DNA from: Pycnococcus provasolii
Lineage: Eukaryota; Chlorophyta; Pseudoscourfieldiophyceae; Pseudoscourfieldiales
DNA length: 64,000 bases
Reading direction: 5' to 3'
NCBI GenBank assembly: GCA_049487715.1
Contig: CP150573.1
Span: 248,001-312,000 of the forward strand
Part shown: positions 1-9,942 of the stretch, piece by piece
How positions within the stretch are numbered: position 1 is the first letter of the stretch
Layout: every line of letters begins with the position of its first letter
Notes under the pieces: generated by a model
The model's database searches: none
Told to the model about the DNA's origin: nothing
Seen by the model: only the letters and a program-made list of their open reading frames with translations
Program-made: the position numbers and the translations under genes

Positions 1-1
1 C

Positions 2-1807
2 CAACAAGCAAGGCGCGCGTCGTCGGCGTCGGCGTCGTCTTCCGCGCCGCCACCACCACCACCACCACCACCACCAACCCCGCCGTCGTCGACGCCGACG
101 CCGACGCCACAGACACAGACGCAGACGCAGACACAGACACAGACACAGACACCGCTGCTGCAGAACTACTCGACTTCCACTTCCTCCGATCCCACCGCAG
201 GAGCAGCCAGCGCCTCAACAAACGCCACGCCCGACGGCGTGTACGATCCGCGCGCAAAGTTCGTCTTTGACCGCTGCTGGGAAGAACTGGTCGCGCACTA
301 CGGAGGCGTGAGGATGATACAGGCGCCGCGCGAAATCGTGCTCCTGAACGGCGCTCCAGGCTCGGGCAAGGGTGCCACGACACCTTACGTTCTCAAGGCG
401 CGAGGACTCGCGCGAGGAATCAACGTCAGCAGCCTGCTGCACGAGGACCCAGACGCGAGCATAGCGATGGCCAAGGGACAGCTCGTCGACGACGGCTTTG
501 TACTCAGCCTGCTCCTCAAGGCGCTCTTCGACCCGAGCAACTTTGGCGGTGGGTGCCTCGTCGACGGCTTCCCACGCACCCCGCTGCAGGTGGACTGCAC
601 CAAGCTGCTCTTCGACAGGCTGCACGAGCTTCACTCCGAAAAACTAGAGGACACAGGACAAAGCATGCGCTGGAATAGACCGGCTTTCAAGTGCGTCGTG
701 CTGTTCGTAGACGAGGAGGAGTCCGTGAAGCGGCAGCTCAGCCGTGGGAGGAGGTCGATTGAGCTCGCCCGTCGCGCGGAACGCGCGGGGCTCGACGGCG
801 TGCAGCGCGCGAGGCTCTTCCGCGAGAACGGCGAGGTGCGCGAAACGGACATGAGCGAGGACAAGGCGAAGCAGCGCTACGACGTGTTCAGGGAGCACTA
901 CGGCACTCTGCTACGTCTCAAGGAATACTTTCCGTTCCACATCATCGACGCCATGGGCAGCATCGCGGGTGTGGAGCAGCAGATCGAGAACGAACTTCGC
1001 TACCAGAGCAGCTTGGAACTGAGCCAGCGCACGTACGAGCACATTAAGCACATACCGCTGGCAAAGGACCTCACGCACCGCACGCGAGAGAGGCTTGTCT
1101 CACGTCTCGACAGATACTGCCAAATACACTTGGACAAATTTGAGAAAGTTCTCGGGCTCATTGATGACGAGGTGATCCCGCTTCTGCGGCGTAATTCACT
1201 TTCAGGCTACGCGCTGTACCAGACTACAAGCGAGTTATTCTGCGACGGCATGGGGGTTGACATGATGATTGACGTGCTCTCCGACCGTGGATTTAGCGTT
1301 TCGTACCGCAACGAGCTGCGTCCAGTATGGGTGGAGGAGGACTTGAAGAACAGCGATCACGGGACGATACCGCCGCTGGGCAGCGATTTGCGCTCGGGCG
1401 TAGACGGAGAGGAGGGGGAGGAGGAGCCTACCACTGTCCACGATTTCACCACATCCGCCGCCTTCCGCATGCGCTTCGTACACCGCTTTCGTGTGACGTT
1501 CGATTCGGCACGCAAGATGCTTCGTGGAAACTCTCCAGTTGGATTTGGTGGTAACGAGGTGAGGAATCGCATGTCTGCCGTGGCGAAGATTGACGACTCG
1601 CTCGCTCGTCTCGACGAGATGCGTCGCACAGGTGGAGGTCCGACGCTGAACGGAAGTGCACCAAAGCGACGCACCGATTACAAGAATAAGGCTGCAACTG
1701 CGATGGACGATGAAGACGTCTTCCTCTCATCGGCAGCTGTCACGATGAAGATGTCTCGTTCGAAAACAGGAGCGGAACTGCTCACTTCTCTAGACGAGAA
1801 GATCTAG
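2..1807 (+). CDS. Adenylate-kinase-like protein, 5' end outside window
   Basis: The frame is open from the first bases of the window and the first in-frame methionine-like codon near 239 is only a GTG, so the true start lies upstream and this is a 5'-partial gene. The first ~75 residues are low complexity: a polyproline run from a CCA repeat and a Thr-Gln run from a CAGACA repeat. The core then shows a nucleotide-kinase P-loop (GAPGSGKG), the adenylate-kinase signature DGFPRT, and a LID/late-core segment (RGRRS, then ETDMSEDKAKQRYDVF) matching how adenylate kinases end. The usual substrate-site motif STGD is replaced by NVSSLL, so AMP specificity is uncertain. About 250 residues follow that I cannot assign, ending in a Lys/Ser-rich tail. 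In the family the role is phosphoryl transfer between nucleotides. A divergent, fused or non-catalytic paralogue is equally possible. Confidence 0.75.
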   Translation, partial: QQARRASSASASSSAPPPPPPPPPPTPPSSTPTPTPQTQTQTQTQTQTQTPLLQNYSTSTSSDPTAGAASASTNATPDGVYDPRAKFVFDRCWEELVAHYGGVRMIQAPREIVLLNGAPGSGKGATTPYVLKARGLARGINVSSLLHEDPDASIAMAKGQLVDDGFVLSLLLKALFDPSNFGGGCLVDGFPRTPLQVDCTKLLFDRLHELHSEKLEDTGQSMRWNRPAFKCVVLFVDEEESVKRQLSRGRRSIELARRAERAGLDGVQRARLFRENGEVRETDMSEDKAKQRYDVFREHYGTLLRLKEYFPFHIIDAMGSIAGVEQQIENELRYQSSLELSQRTYEHIKHIPLAKDLTHRTRERLVSRLDRYCQIHLDKFEKVLGLIDDEVIPLLRRNSLSGYALYQTTSELFCDGMGVDMMIDVLSDRGFSVSYRNELRPVWVEEDLKNSDHGTIPPLGSDLRSGVDGEEGEEEPTTVHDFTTSAAFRMRFVHRFRVTFDSARKMLRGNSPVGFGGNEVRNRMSAVAKIDDSLARLDEMRRTGGGPTLNGSAPKRRTDYKNKAATAMDDEDVFLSSAAVTMKMSRSKTGAELLTSLDEKI

Positions 1808-2047
1808 AAAGTAGAGCGCTGCAAAGCCTGTTTGCAAAAGAATAAGGCAGGAACGTGTTGATTAGATTTATTTTTTCAAATTTTTTAAAGTGTGTGTAGC
1901 TATTTTCTGATCAAAACATCTGGAGATGTGATTTCGTAACGTCGGGTTGATGCACGGTTGGTGGCGATGGCGACGACAACAAGCGCCAAGTGGAGCTCAC
2001 ACGCCAGACGAAAACCAAAAAGTGGCCTGATAGTAACTTTGTGAAAG

Positions 2048-2176
2048 CATCATCGCCATGTACAAAAACGCGCTGCTTAATGTCAATGGCGCCGCTGAAT
2101 GGGCAGAGTGGTGAAATGTGAATTGTGTGAATGGACGACCTTTGGACGAAATAACAACTGAATGAGCGATCTTAGT
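2048..2176 (-). repeat. 3'-UTR-associated dispersed repeat, copy A
   Basis: On the minus strand this begins AAGATCGCTCATTCAG, continues through a TTCGTCCA...GGTCGTCCATTCACAC block and a CCATTCAGCGGCGCCATT-like block, and ends near GCGTTTTTGTACATGGCG. It lies about 115 bases after the GAPDH stop codon and in the same sense as GAPDH. Related copies lie at 5708, 21632, 60352 and 63285. Confidence 0.85.
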
Positions 2177-2291
2177 TGTTCCATGTTTACACATGTTTAT
2201 TCTTCTAAAAACGTTTCGGGCAAAAAATCGGGCGAATTGTGATTTTCGTTGGCTATCCTGGTCCAGCTAAGACGCGGCATGGCCAGGCGAT

Positions 2292-3666
<1,375 letters not shown>

Positions 3667-4055
3667 GGTTCTGAAATGTGAAATGTGTTGCAAGTGTGGA
3701 ATGAAGGGGGAATGATCACGACGAAAGTATCTCACGAGGAGCAGTGCAGTGCTGGGAAAGGAAAGCACAAGGGGCCGGGCACGTGCAATACAACGTGTTG
3801 TTGTTAGACCAGAGTGCTCCGGAGACGTGTCAAGAATCGCCAACGGGTCCTGGGAAGTGGCAACGGGCCAACCCCTTCAAGTGTGGTGAAGTGGCAACGT
3901 TATGGCAACAAAGTTGACACAATCAATTCAACAAGGCATTCCAATTCCATCTCAGCGCGTTCCCTACCTAGTTGGAAAAAAGGTGTGCAAAAAGCATGCA
4001 AAAAGATCAATGTTCACTTTTGCTTTTTGGGTCGTCAGTGCTTGCCCAGGTAGAC

Positions 4056-4183
4056 AAATGCCCACATGGAAAGTGGACTGTAGGGTACTGTAGGGTAATG
4101 TGTGCCCGATCGCACAGGCTCATTGCTTCTTTCCAATGTGGGCAACCAACCTTTTTATGTAACCTTTTTCCATGTGGGCATTT
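4056..4183. repeat. Inverted repeat, 17-base arms
   Basis: The left arm 4056-4072 is the exact reverse complement of 4167-4183, separated by about 94 bases. The outer flanks are imperfectly complementary. This looks like a small fold-back or MITE-like relic. No coding potential is seen inside. Confidence 0.7.
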
Positions 4184-4820
4184 TGTGCACATGCTGTTTC
4201 TTTTGCTTTTTGTACGCTTTTTTTTTTTTCAAACCTCTGAGGCACGTCCCTGACACCTGAGGGCAACTCTCACGTCCGTCGTCGATTCCAGGCCAATTGG
4301 AGATTTTCTCGCTTCGAGCAAAATATCTCGACGTCCATGAATCCATGGGTGGGGTGGGGTGCAATTGCACTGTCGAATCAGGTGTCGACGCTCGTCGGCT
4401 CGTCGTAGGGAATCGTCGGGGAGGCTCGTCGGGGCAATGTGCTTGGATTCGTTGATTCCTGTCCCGACTCCCGACACACGAGAGAGCAGAGAATCAAGCG
4501 AAGCAGGGAATCAACGACACAAAATCGAGGTTGACAACGGGGAAGAACGAACAACACGGTCTGCGACTTCGGAGTTTGCAACCAAGCCCAAGCAACGACG
4601 CGCGGACTTCGGAGCCGTGCTTGGCCTGCAGGCCAGACCTGTGTGTCCCGTCGTACGTAGGCGAGGCGCAAGGTGGGCATTGTGACGCCACGAAATGCAC
4701 CACAAAAACAAATGTACAAAACCTACCGATGAAAGTGGAAACCAACGGCAACGCCCACGAAATCCCAACCCCCAAACAAGATGACCCAATCCCAACCCCC
4801 AAACACGATGACCCGAACCC

Positions 4821-4830
4821 AAACCCTAAC
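4821..4830 (+). promoter_or_regulatory. Telo-box-like element (AAACCCTAAC)
   Basis: AAACCCTAAC lies 70 bases before the chosen ATG at 4900. The same core occurs upstream of several other genes in this window. In land plants AAACCCTA is an established promoter element of translation-related genes; its function here is inferred. Confidence 0.5.
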
Positions 4831-4899
4831 CGAACCTGCCACGTCAGATATTACTCACGCGTCATTTTTCGTTTTTGCTGTTTTTGTTTTTTTGTCGAC

Positions 4900-5616
4900 A
4901 TGTTCGGTTCGGTGCACGTCAGCAGCAGCAGCAGTGCGCGCGTTTCTCTTGTTTCTCGCGTTTCTTTTTTAGCTCACGGTCGTTTCGTACGTCCCTCCTT
5001 GGTACGTCCGTTGAATGCGTCTCTCGCGGGAGACGGCTCGACGGAGGAAACTCAGCGAACTGAGCGAACGAGGTATGGACTGCCAGACTTCAACCCACTG
5101 CCACGCCGAATCCCCGCGCTCAGGCTCGGACGGAGAGATAAGACGCCCGCGGAAAAGGAAAGGGACGAGGTGGAAAAGCAGGCGGAGGCACAGGCGTACA
5201 AAAGCATACGCACGCACGACCCGGCGATCGACCACGTGCACCGAGGAGCAGCCGTCGTGCTTGCCATGCTCAGCGTTTGCCTCGTCTTCCAACCAACACG
5301 GGCAGCGACGCACATCATAGGAAGTGCCGCCGCCGCGGGTAACGTCGCCGCGGCAGCCGCGCCGCTCGCAAGGCTGCTTGGTGCCGTGCTCATCGTACCG
5401 GCTGTGACCATGGCAAGTATACCAGGCATGGCTCTGCACTACAAGTCAACGCGTAAGCTGCTCGGAGCCAGCTCTGTCGCTCACCTTCTGTGCCTAGGAG
5501 GACTCGCGGCGGCTGGTGCTCCTACTTCGATGGCCGTGAGGTGCGTTGTCATTTACTGCGCTGCTGTCTCCGTATTTGACGGCAGCCTTTGGGCGCATTG
5601 CGCAGGGTTGCTGTAG
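4900..5616 (+). CDS. Unidentified multi-pass membrane protein with plastid-type N-terminus
   Basis: The frame is open further upstream, but the segment before 4900 translates the telomere-like promoter repeats, so I take the ATG at 4900 (238 residues). The N-terminus is rich in Ser, Arg and Val with few acidic residues (MFGSVHVSSSSSARVSLVSRV), as expected of a transit peptide. A hydrophilic stretch with FNPLPRRIP and KTPAEKERDEVEKQ follows. From about residue 110 there are four hydrophobic Ala/Val/Leu segments, consistent with three or four membrane helices. I do not recognise the family. A plastid envelope or thylakoid protein is the simplest reading. TGTAA occurs at 5688-5692, followed by a sense-oriented copy of the dispersed repeat. 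Confidence 0.65.
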   Translation: MFGSVHVSSSSSARVSLVSRVSFLAHGRFVRPSLVRPLNASLAGDGSTEETQRTERTRYGLPDFNPLPRRIPALRLGRRDKTPAEKERDEVEKQAEAQAYKSIRTHDPAIDHVHRGAAVVLAMLSVCLVFQPTRAATHIIGSAAAAGNVAAAAAPLARLLGAVLIVPAVTMASIPGMALHYKSTRKLLGASSVAHLLCLGGLAAAGAPTSMAVRCVVIYCAAVSVFDGSLWAHCAGLL

Positions 5617-5707
5617 CGGCGGCATGGATGATGGATGGCGAAGTTGCAACGACGCAAGTATGGGCGGCGAATCGTGAATTTTTAGGTTGTAATCACAAAG
5701 ACAAAAG

Positions 5708-5836
5708 AACTAAGATCGCTCCTACAGTAAGGACTAATGAAGTGCACTTTACTTCGTCCAACGGTCGGCCATTCACACCATTCACCACTCAGCCCTTTCA
5801 GCGGTGCCATTCAACAGCGCGTTTTTGTACATGCTC
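5708..5836 (+). repeat. 3'-UTR-associated dispersed repeat, copy B
   Basis: Begins AAGATCGCTCCTACAGTAA, runs through TACTTCGTCCAACGGTCGG and CCATTCACACCATTCACC, and ends at GCGCGTTTTTGTACATG. It starts about 91 bases after the stop at 5616, in the sense of that gene. Confidence 0.85.
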
Positions 5837-6056
5837 AAAAGTCCGTTGTTGTCCTCCCGTAGGCCCGGAACACCTCGTCTGTCCATCACGCGGAATTATG
5901 CCTGCCGCTCGAAATCCCGGTCCGGTCAGACTCCCCGTTGGTGCAGACCTTCAATGGCGTCGGAAGGTGGCGCGCGCGCTACGCAATTGCTGATGCTTGT
6001 TAAACTTACTTTACACAATGTGATAATATGCGAATTGTAGTACTACATTACTGTAG

Positions 6057-7811
6057 TTAGTTAGCGTGGCATTGCCCGTGAAATAGTCGGTACAAAAGTG
6101 CGCGATTGATCGCATCCGGAGGGCCGGGGAGGCAGTAATGTGCACAATCCATGGTCTTCGAACGAGACGATTCACCCGTCAGGCGACCGCAGTGGGCATC
6201 TCCGCGCTCCTTGGTCATCGCCGTCCCATCAATCATCGAAACGCGCACGCCAGAGGCCGTAATACGAGTGTTGCCTCGTAGAACATCAAGTACGGCTGAA
6301 CGTCGTGTGAGTCGTGCGGCGAGGTCGACGGGCTCGTCCTCGTTCAGCGGGTGTCCCGCCGATGCCGCCGCAACAGCCTCGTAGACGTCAAGCATCATCG
6401 TCTTGAGCTCAGGTTGAACCGAGCTCGGCCACTGGTCACCCGCACTAACGGGCAACAACCCCATCTCGCCAATGCCGTCGTCAGCTATGCCGCCGTCATT
6501 AGAAGCCGCCGCAAGCTTTGTGCCATTCGAAAATGGCGCGGTGTCCATGCATACTCCGCCGCGATTCCACGGCTTGTCAAAGTGCTGGGCCAACGGCGAA
6601 ATGAAAACAATGTGTGTGATCCCATATCTCTTCGCGAATATGCTGAGCGTATTCTCGTCGTCCACGGCAAGTCCCATAATTCGGCGGAAGTGCCGAAGTC
6701 TGGTTGACCACTTCGATGCGACATCTGCAAGTGCGCCGTTGATGAAATGGTTGCCAGCGAGCAGTACGAGCGCGCGGGTGGGTTTGGGGCGTCGCTTCGG
6801 CGGAGGTGGAGGTGGCGGAAAGGGAGGCTCTGGCGGCGGCGGCGTCGGCGGCGTCGGTGGCGGCGGCGGAAAAGGCGGCGGCGGAGATGGAGGTCTAAGC
6901 TCCTCCTCTGTGATTGTATGATTTTCCTCCGCGGAGAACTCGCCAACGGCACGGCGTCTTCGGCGCTTGTCAGCACGCGCCCGCTTTGTTCGTGGTTCTG
7001 CAAACCGCGTCGGAGGCGGTCGACCAGAGATCCTCGTGAGTGCGAGGAGCACGTGAGGATCCCACTTACGTGCTGGAACGTGCTTCCTCGCATCAACGAG
7101 GTACTTTGCCCCAGCGTACACAAGGCGAACGTGCTGCGTTGTTGTGAGTGGAACGGTCACGTCAACGAACTGACTGCTGTCTCTGGCGTACGTGGGTTGT
7201 GCGCTGCTGGCCGGCATGTTGGCAGCGACGTGTAGCATGCACCAGAGAGAGTAGAACTGCGCGCGCGCAATGCTGTCGCCCGCTAACACGATCGTGGCGA
7301 CATTAGGTGAAGACTGCGTGGCCGTTGCGTCCGCACACTGCATCTCTTGCTCGACTTGCTTGGGTCGCATCTGAGATGTGGCATTAGTACGAGCTTGCCA
7401 CGTGTAGCCCAAAATGCCCGCCGCTCGTGACAAGAGCGCGTTGTCGCGCGCATTCAAGGATCGTTCTCTCCTATCAGCTAGCGTGTTATTGTTTCTGAAG
7501 TGAGCCCACACGCGATTGTGCATAAACGGACACGCTGTTCTCGCATCAAGCGCGTAGCTTTCTTCGTCGACATCCGTTCGTCGCTTCCACGTTCCCAAGG
7601 ATGACGTCAGTTGAGGTGGCATATGTCCATCATCTTGGCCTGGGACGTCAACGGCTTCTCGCATCCCCAAGCAGCACTGCTGTCGCGAAGACAACGTGAC
7701 CAACAATGTGCCTCCTAACGAGAGAACCGTGAGGAGAGTTGGTGCGAGTCGCCGCTGACGTGCATGGACGCATCGCCGCCGACACCGCGACATCACGCCT
7801 TCTCCGTGCAT
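6057..7811 (-). CDS. TBL-type SGNH/PC-esterase-like protein with proline-rich linker
   Basis: A 584-residue protein counted from the ATG at 7811; a further ATG at 7793 is an alternative start. A basic N-terminus precedes a single hydrophobic segment (LAPTLLTVLSLGGTLLVTL), giving a type II Golgi-type topology. The block with AGDSIARAQF near residue 176 carries the GDS nucleophile motif. Near residue 553, DCAHYCLPGPPDAIN matches the D-x-x-H C-terminal motif of trichome-birefringence-like proteins. Plant members O-acetylate wall polysaccharides. Between the two motifs is a basic segment and a proline stretch of about 35 residues (PPSPPPPFPPPPP...) resembling an extensin stalk. The substrate is not deducible. 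It is divergent from the DUF218 gene, and TAACTAA follows the last codon. Confidence 0.8.
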   Translation of the reverse strand: MHGEGVMSRCRRRCVHARQRRLAPTLLTVLSLGGTLLVTLSSRQQCCLGMREAVDVPGQDDGHMPPQLTSSLGTWKRRTDVDEESYALDARTACPFMHNRVWAHFRNNNTLADRRERSLNARDNALLSRAAGILGYTWQARTNATSQMRPKQVEQEMQCADATATQSSPNVATIVLAGDSIARAQFYSLWCMLHVAANMPASSAQPTYARDSSQFVDVTVPLTTTQHVRLVYAGAKYLVDARKHVPARKWDPHVLLALTRISGRPPPTRFAEPRTKRARADKRRRRRAVGEFSAEENHTITEEELRPPSPPPPFPPPPPTPPTPPPPEPPFPPPPPPPKRRPKPTRALVLLAGNHFINGALADVASKWSTRLRHFRRIMGLAVDDENTLSIFAKRYGITHIVFISPLAQHFDKPWNRGGVCMDTAPFSNGTKLAAASNDGGIADDGIGEMGLLPVSAGDQWPSSVQPELKTMMLDVYEAVAAASAGHPLNEDEPVDLAARLTRRSAVLDVLRGNTRITASGVRVSMIDGTAMTKERGDAHCGRLTGESSRSKTMDCAHYCLPGPPDAINRALLYRLFHGQCHAN

Positions 7812-8259
7812 CTTCTCCAGTGACGCCACGCCACGCCACGGCACTCTCCAACGCCAACGCCGATGATGAGGCGCACAACCTCGGCGGTGCCACTGCGACA
7901 GCCAAGCAGCAAGTCAGCAAGAGCTTGCAGATTCGTGTATCTCTTGACCACGTCTGGAACCTGTATTTACAGCTGGTGAGTGACTGAGTGAGTGCCATCG
8001 ATGACTTGCGTGAACGCCATCTGGAACGTTGCGCGTGTACGCATGGAAGCCATGGATACATGTATACCACCATCTTGAACGAAGTCACAAGTCGGACGAT
8101 CGGCGACAACTTCACGACTTCGCTTGGCACCTCGCGCGCTCTCGGCCGCTTCGCCTCCGCGCCATCCTCCGCCGTCGCACACGCACGGTTACGGACGGCC
8201 GTTGCAACGCTCCGCCACCGCTCTGTAGCACTCTTAAAAAAGCACCGCACTCAGCAGGA
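7812..8259. other. Divergent promoter region
   Basis: About 450 bases separate the SGNH gene (minus) from the DUF218 gene (plus). Open frames run into it from both sides but look like upstream extensions without family support. No repeat or RNA gene is seen. Confidence 0.4.
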
Positions 8260-9003
8260 ATGGCGCACGCTTCGTTACATTCGTTCGACGCGGACGCGTG
8301 GGCGGATCGCCTGATGGCCTCGCGCAAGTACAAGCCGCCCTCGGTCATACTCGTACTCGCTGGTGGCGTGAGCGACGATGACGGAACGCCACACGAATCC
8401 GTTTTGAGACGACTTCAAGCGACGGCGGCGCTTGTTGCAAGGCGAGAAGAGTGCGTGGAAACATGCGTCGTTTGCGTGGGCGGAGGAACGTCGCACAAGC
8501 CAAAGTGGTGCGACGAGCACGGATTTGCCGTGCCGGAGGCACAACTTATGGCGAGACATCTCGCAAAGATGGGCGTACCACTCTCTCGTTGCGTGCTGGA
8601 GTCGCTCTCCGACGACACCATCGGCAATCTGCTGTTCGCACGACTTCTGCATACCGACGCTCGGCCTTCCTGGCGCGACGTTCTCGTCATCACGTCGGCA
8701 TTTCAGGCGCCGCGAGCAGCCGCCATCGCCGACTGGGTGTTTGCGCTAACGCCCGCACCCTCGTACAACGTCGCTTGCGCGGCTGTTCCAGACGAAGGTG
8801 CCGTCGACGCCTCCGCACTGGAGGGACGCGTTGCGCGAGAGGCGGGTTCTCTTGAAAGTTTTCAGAGAAATGTTGCGAGCAGGATCAGCACGTTAGAGGA
8901 CGCGCACGCCTTCATCTTTCAGCAGCACGACGCGTATCGCGCACGCGAGCCCGTTGCCAAGGACACACAGCAGGTGGACGCTGCCACCCTCGCCACTTAC
9001 TAG
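8260..9003 (+). CDS. DUF218 / YdcF-like protein
   Basis: The frame is open upstream, but the ATG at 8260 starts shortly before the conserved fold and gives 247 residues. The DUF218 hallmarks appear in order: a hydrophobic strand ending in a Gly pair (VILVLAGGV), a first helix region with R-L-Q-A-T-A-A-L, the strand VCVGGG, an acidic helix with E-A-Q-L-M-A-x-H-L-A-K-M-G-V-P, then LESLSDDTIGN and VLVITSAFQAPRA, which equals the family's TSAFHxxRA with His replaced by Gln. Bacterial relatives (YdcF, SanA, ElyC) bind nucleotide-type ligands or act in envelope metabolism; the eukaryotic role is unknown. No membrane segment or targeting peptide is obvious. It converges with the next gene, with 36 bases between stop codons, and TGTAA lies at 9017-9021. 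Confidence 0.8.
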   Translation: MAHASLHSFDADAWADRLMASRKYKPPSVILVLAGGVSDDDGTPHESVLRRLQATAALVARREECVETCVVCVGGGTSHKPKWCDEHGFAVPEAQLMARHLAKMGVPLSRCVLESLSDDTIGNLLFARLLHTDARPSWRDVLVITSAFQAPRAAAIADWVFALTPAPSYNVACAAVPDEGAVDASALEGRVAREAGSLESFQRNVASRISTLEDAHAFIFQQHDAYRAREPVAKDTQQVDAATLATY

Positions 9004-9039
9004 TCTGCGACACCGTTGTAATATTAAAATTGGCGTTTG

Positions 9040-9942
9040 TTACCGCGCTGCTATGCTCGGCAGCAATCCTCTCCTTTGGCTCGCTCTCGGCATGTTCGGA
9101 ATGGCGGGGGGCGCGTCGAGTGGCGCGCCGCCTCTCGGCTCGAAGCGTTTTCGTATCCTTTCCATGGCGTCTTGCATGTCGACGCGCTTCGAAGGCCGTC
9201 GATCCGTCACGGCACCGCGCACGGGGAGCGCTTGCACGGCACCCGCGCGTGGTGCGCGTTCCGTCACAAACCCGTTCGCCGACCCGTGGAAGTACAGCGC
9301 CTTGCGCGCCTCCTGCAGTCTTCTTCGCGCTTCTTCTTTTGCGACCTTCCTCTTCATGTCGCCGCGCTCCCGGTTGCCTTTCACGTCCACCAAGCCAGGT
9401 AGCCTGGTTGTGTTTGCTACGCCGTGCAGGTCGATGCGCGGAAGCAGGGAGGTGGACTGTGCGTCGTGTTTGCCCTTAGACTTTGGCCTGCGCGTCGGCG
9501 ACGGCGGGTCGTTGTCAATGACAAACGCGACGCACGTCATGAACGTGTAAATTTCCGTCGAGATCTGGTATGCGCCCGGTCTCTTCAGCTTCAGCTTCCA
9601 CGGCGTTCCTGGCACGAGCGGCGGGCTTCTTGCGATGACGTCCCCAAACTCGTCGAGTACCTCGACTCTGTGTCTCTGGTCGCCGAGTGCTTGCATTTCT
9701 AACGTACCTCCTGCGGGTATGTCAACCTCGCGTGGTTGAAAGCGCGTGTCGTGCACCTTGATACGCACCGTCTCCATCTCCTCCTCAGACTCCCTCTGTT
9801 GCTGTGACTCCTGCTTCTGACGCTTCTTCGACGACGATGACGAAGAAGGTTCGTCGAGTGGGGAAGCGACACCAGACGCCTTGAGGCTCAAGGCCGAGCT
9901 CCTCTGAGCCTTCTTCAGATGCAAATCAGCTAAAAACGACAT
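9040..9942 (-). CDS. Cupredoxin-fold protein with degraded copper site
   Basis: 300 residues. After a Ser-rich and Gln/Glu-rich N-terminus, residues ~55-145 read as a cupredoxin-like domain: VRIKVHDTRFQPREVDIPAGG, then a DQRHRVEV strand, a proline turn, and GAYQISTEIYTFMT near residue 135. Canonical members end Y-x-x-C-x-x-H-x-x-M; here the Cys position is Thr and the His position is Tyr, while the Met is kept. The fold is likely retained but copper binding doubtful. The rest is basic, with a Lys/Arg/Glu-rich helix (ERGDMKRKVAKEEARRRLQEA) and no recognisable domain. There is no signal peptide, which is odd for a cupredoxin. TACAGTAC lies immediately before the ATG. Confidence 0.65.
   Translation of the reverse strand: MSFLADLHLKKAQRSSALSLKASGVASPLDEPSSSSSSKKRQKQESQQQRESEEEMETVRIKVHDTRFQPREVDIPAGGTLEMQALGDQRHRVEVLDEFGDVIARSPPLVPGTPWKLKLKRPGAYQISTEIYTFMTCVAFVIDNDPPSPTRRPKSKGKHDAQSTSLLPRIDLHGVANTTRLPGLVDVKGNRERGDMKRKVAKEEARRRLQEARKALYFHGSANGFVTERAPRAGAVQALPVRGAVTDRRPSKRVDMQDAMERIRKRFEPRGGAPLDAPPAIPNMPRASQRRGLLPSIAAR

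Larger units (their letters stand above)
3667..4899. other. Intergenic region between divergent GAPDH and membrane-protein genes
   Basis: I see no convincing gene. It holds an inverted repeat with 17-base arms (AAATGCCCACATGGAAA at 4056-4072 and its complement at 4167-4183), whose flanks are also loosely complementary (TTTTGCTTTTTG on one side). It also has a two-copy tandem repeat of about 27 bases at 4762-4815 and a telomere-type box at 4821-4830 just before the next gene. Confidence 0.6.
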
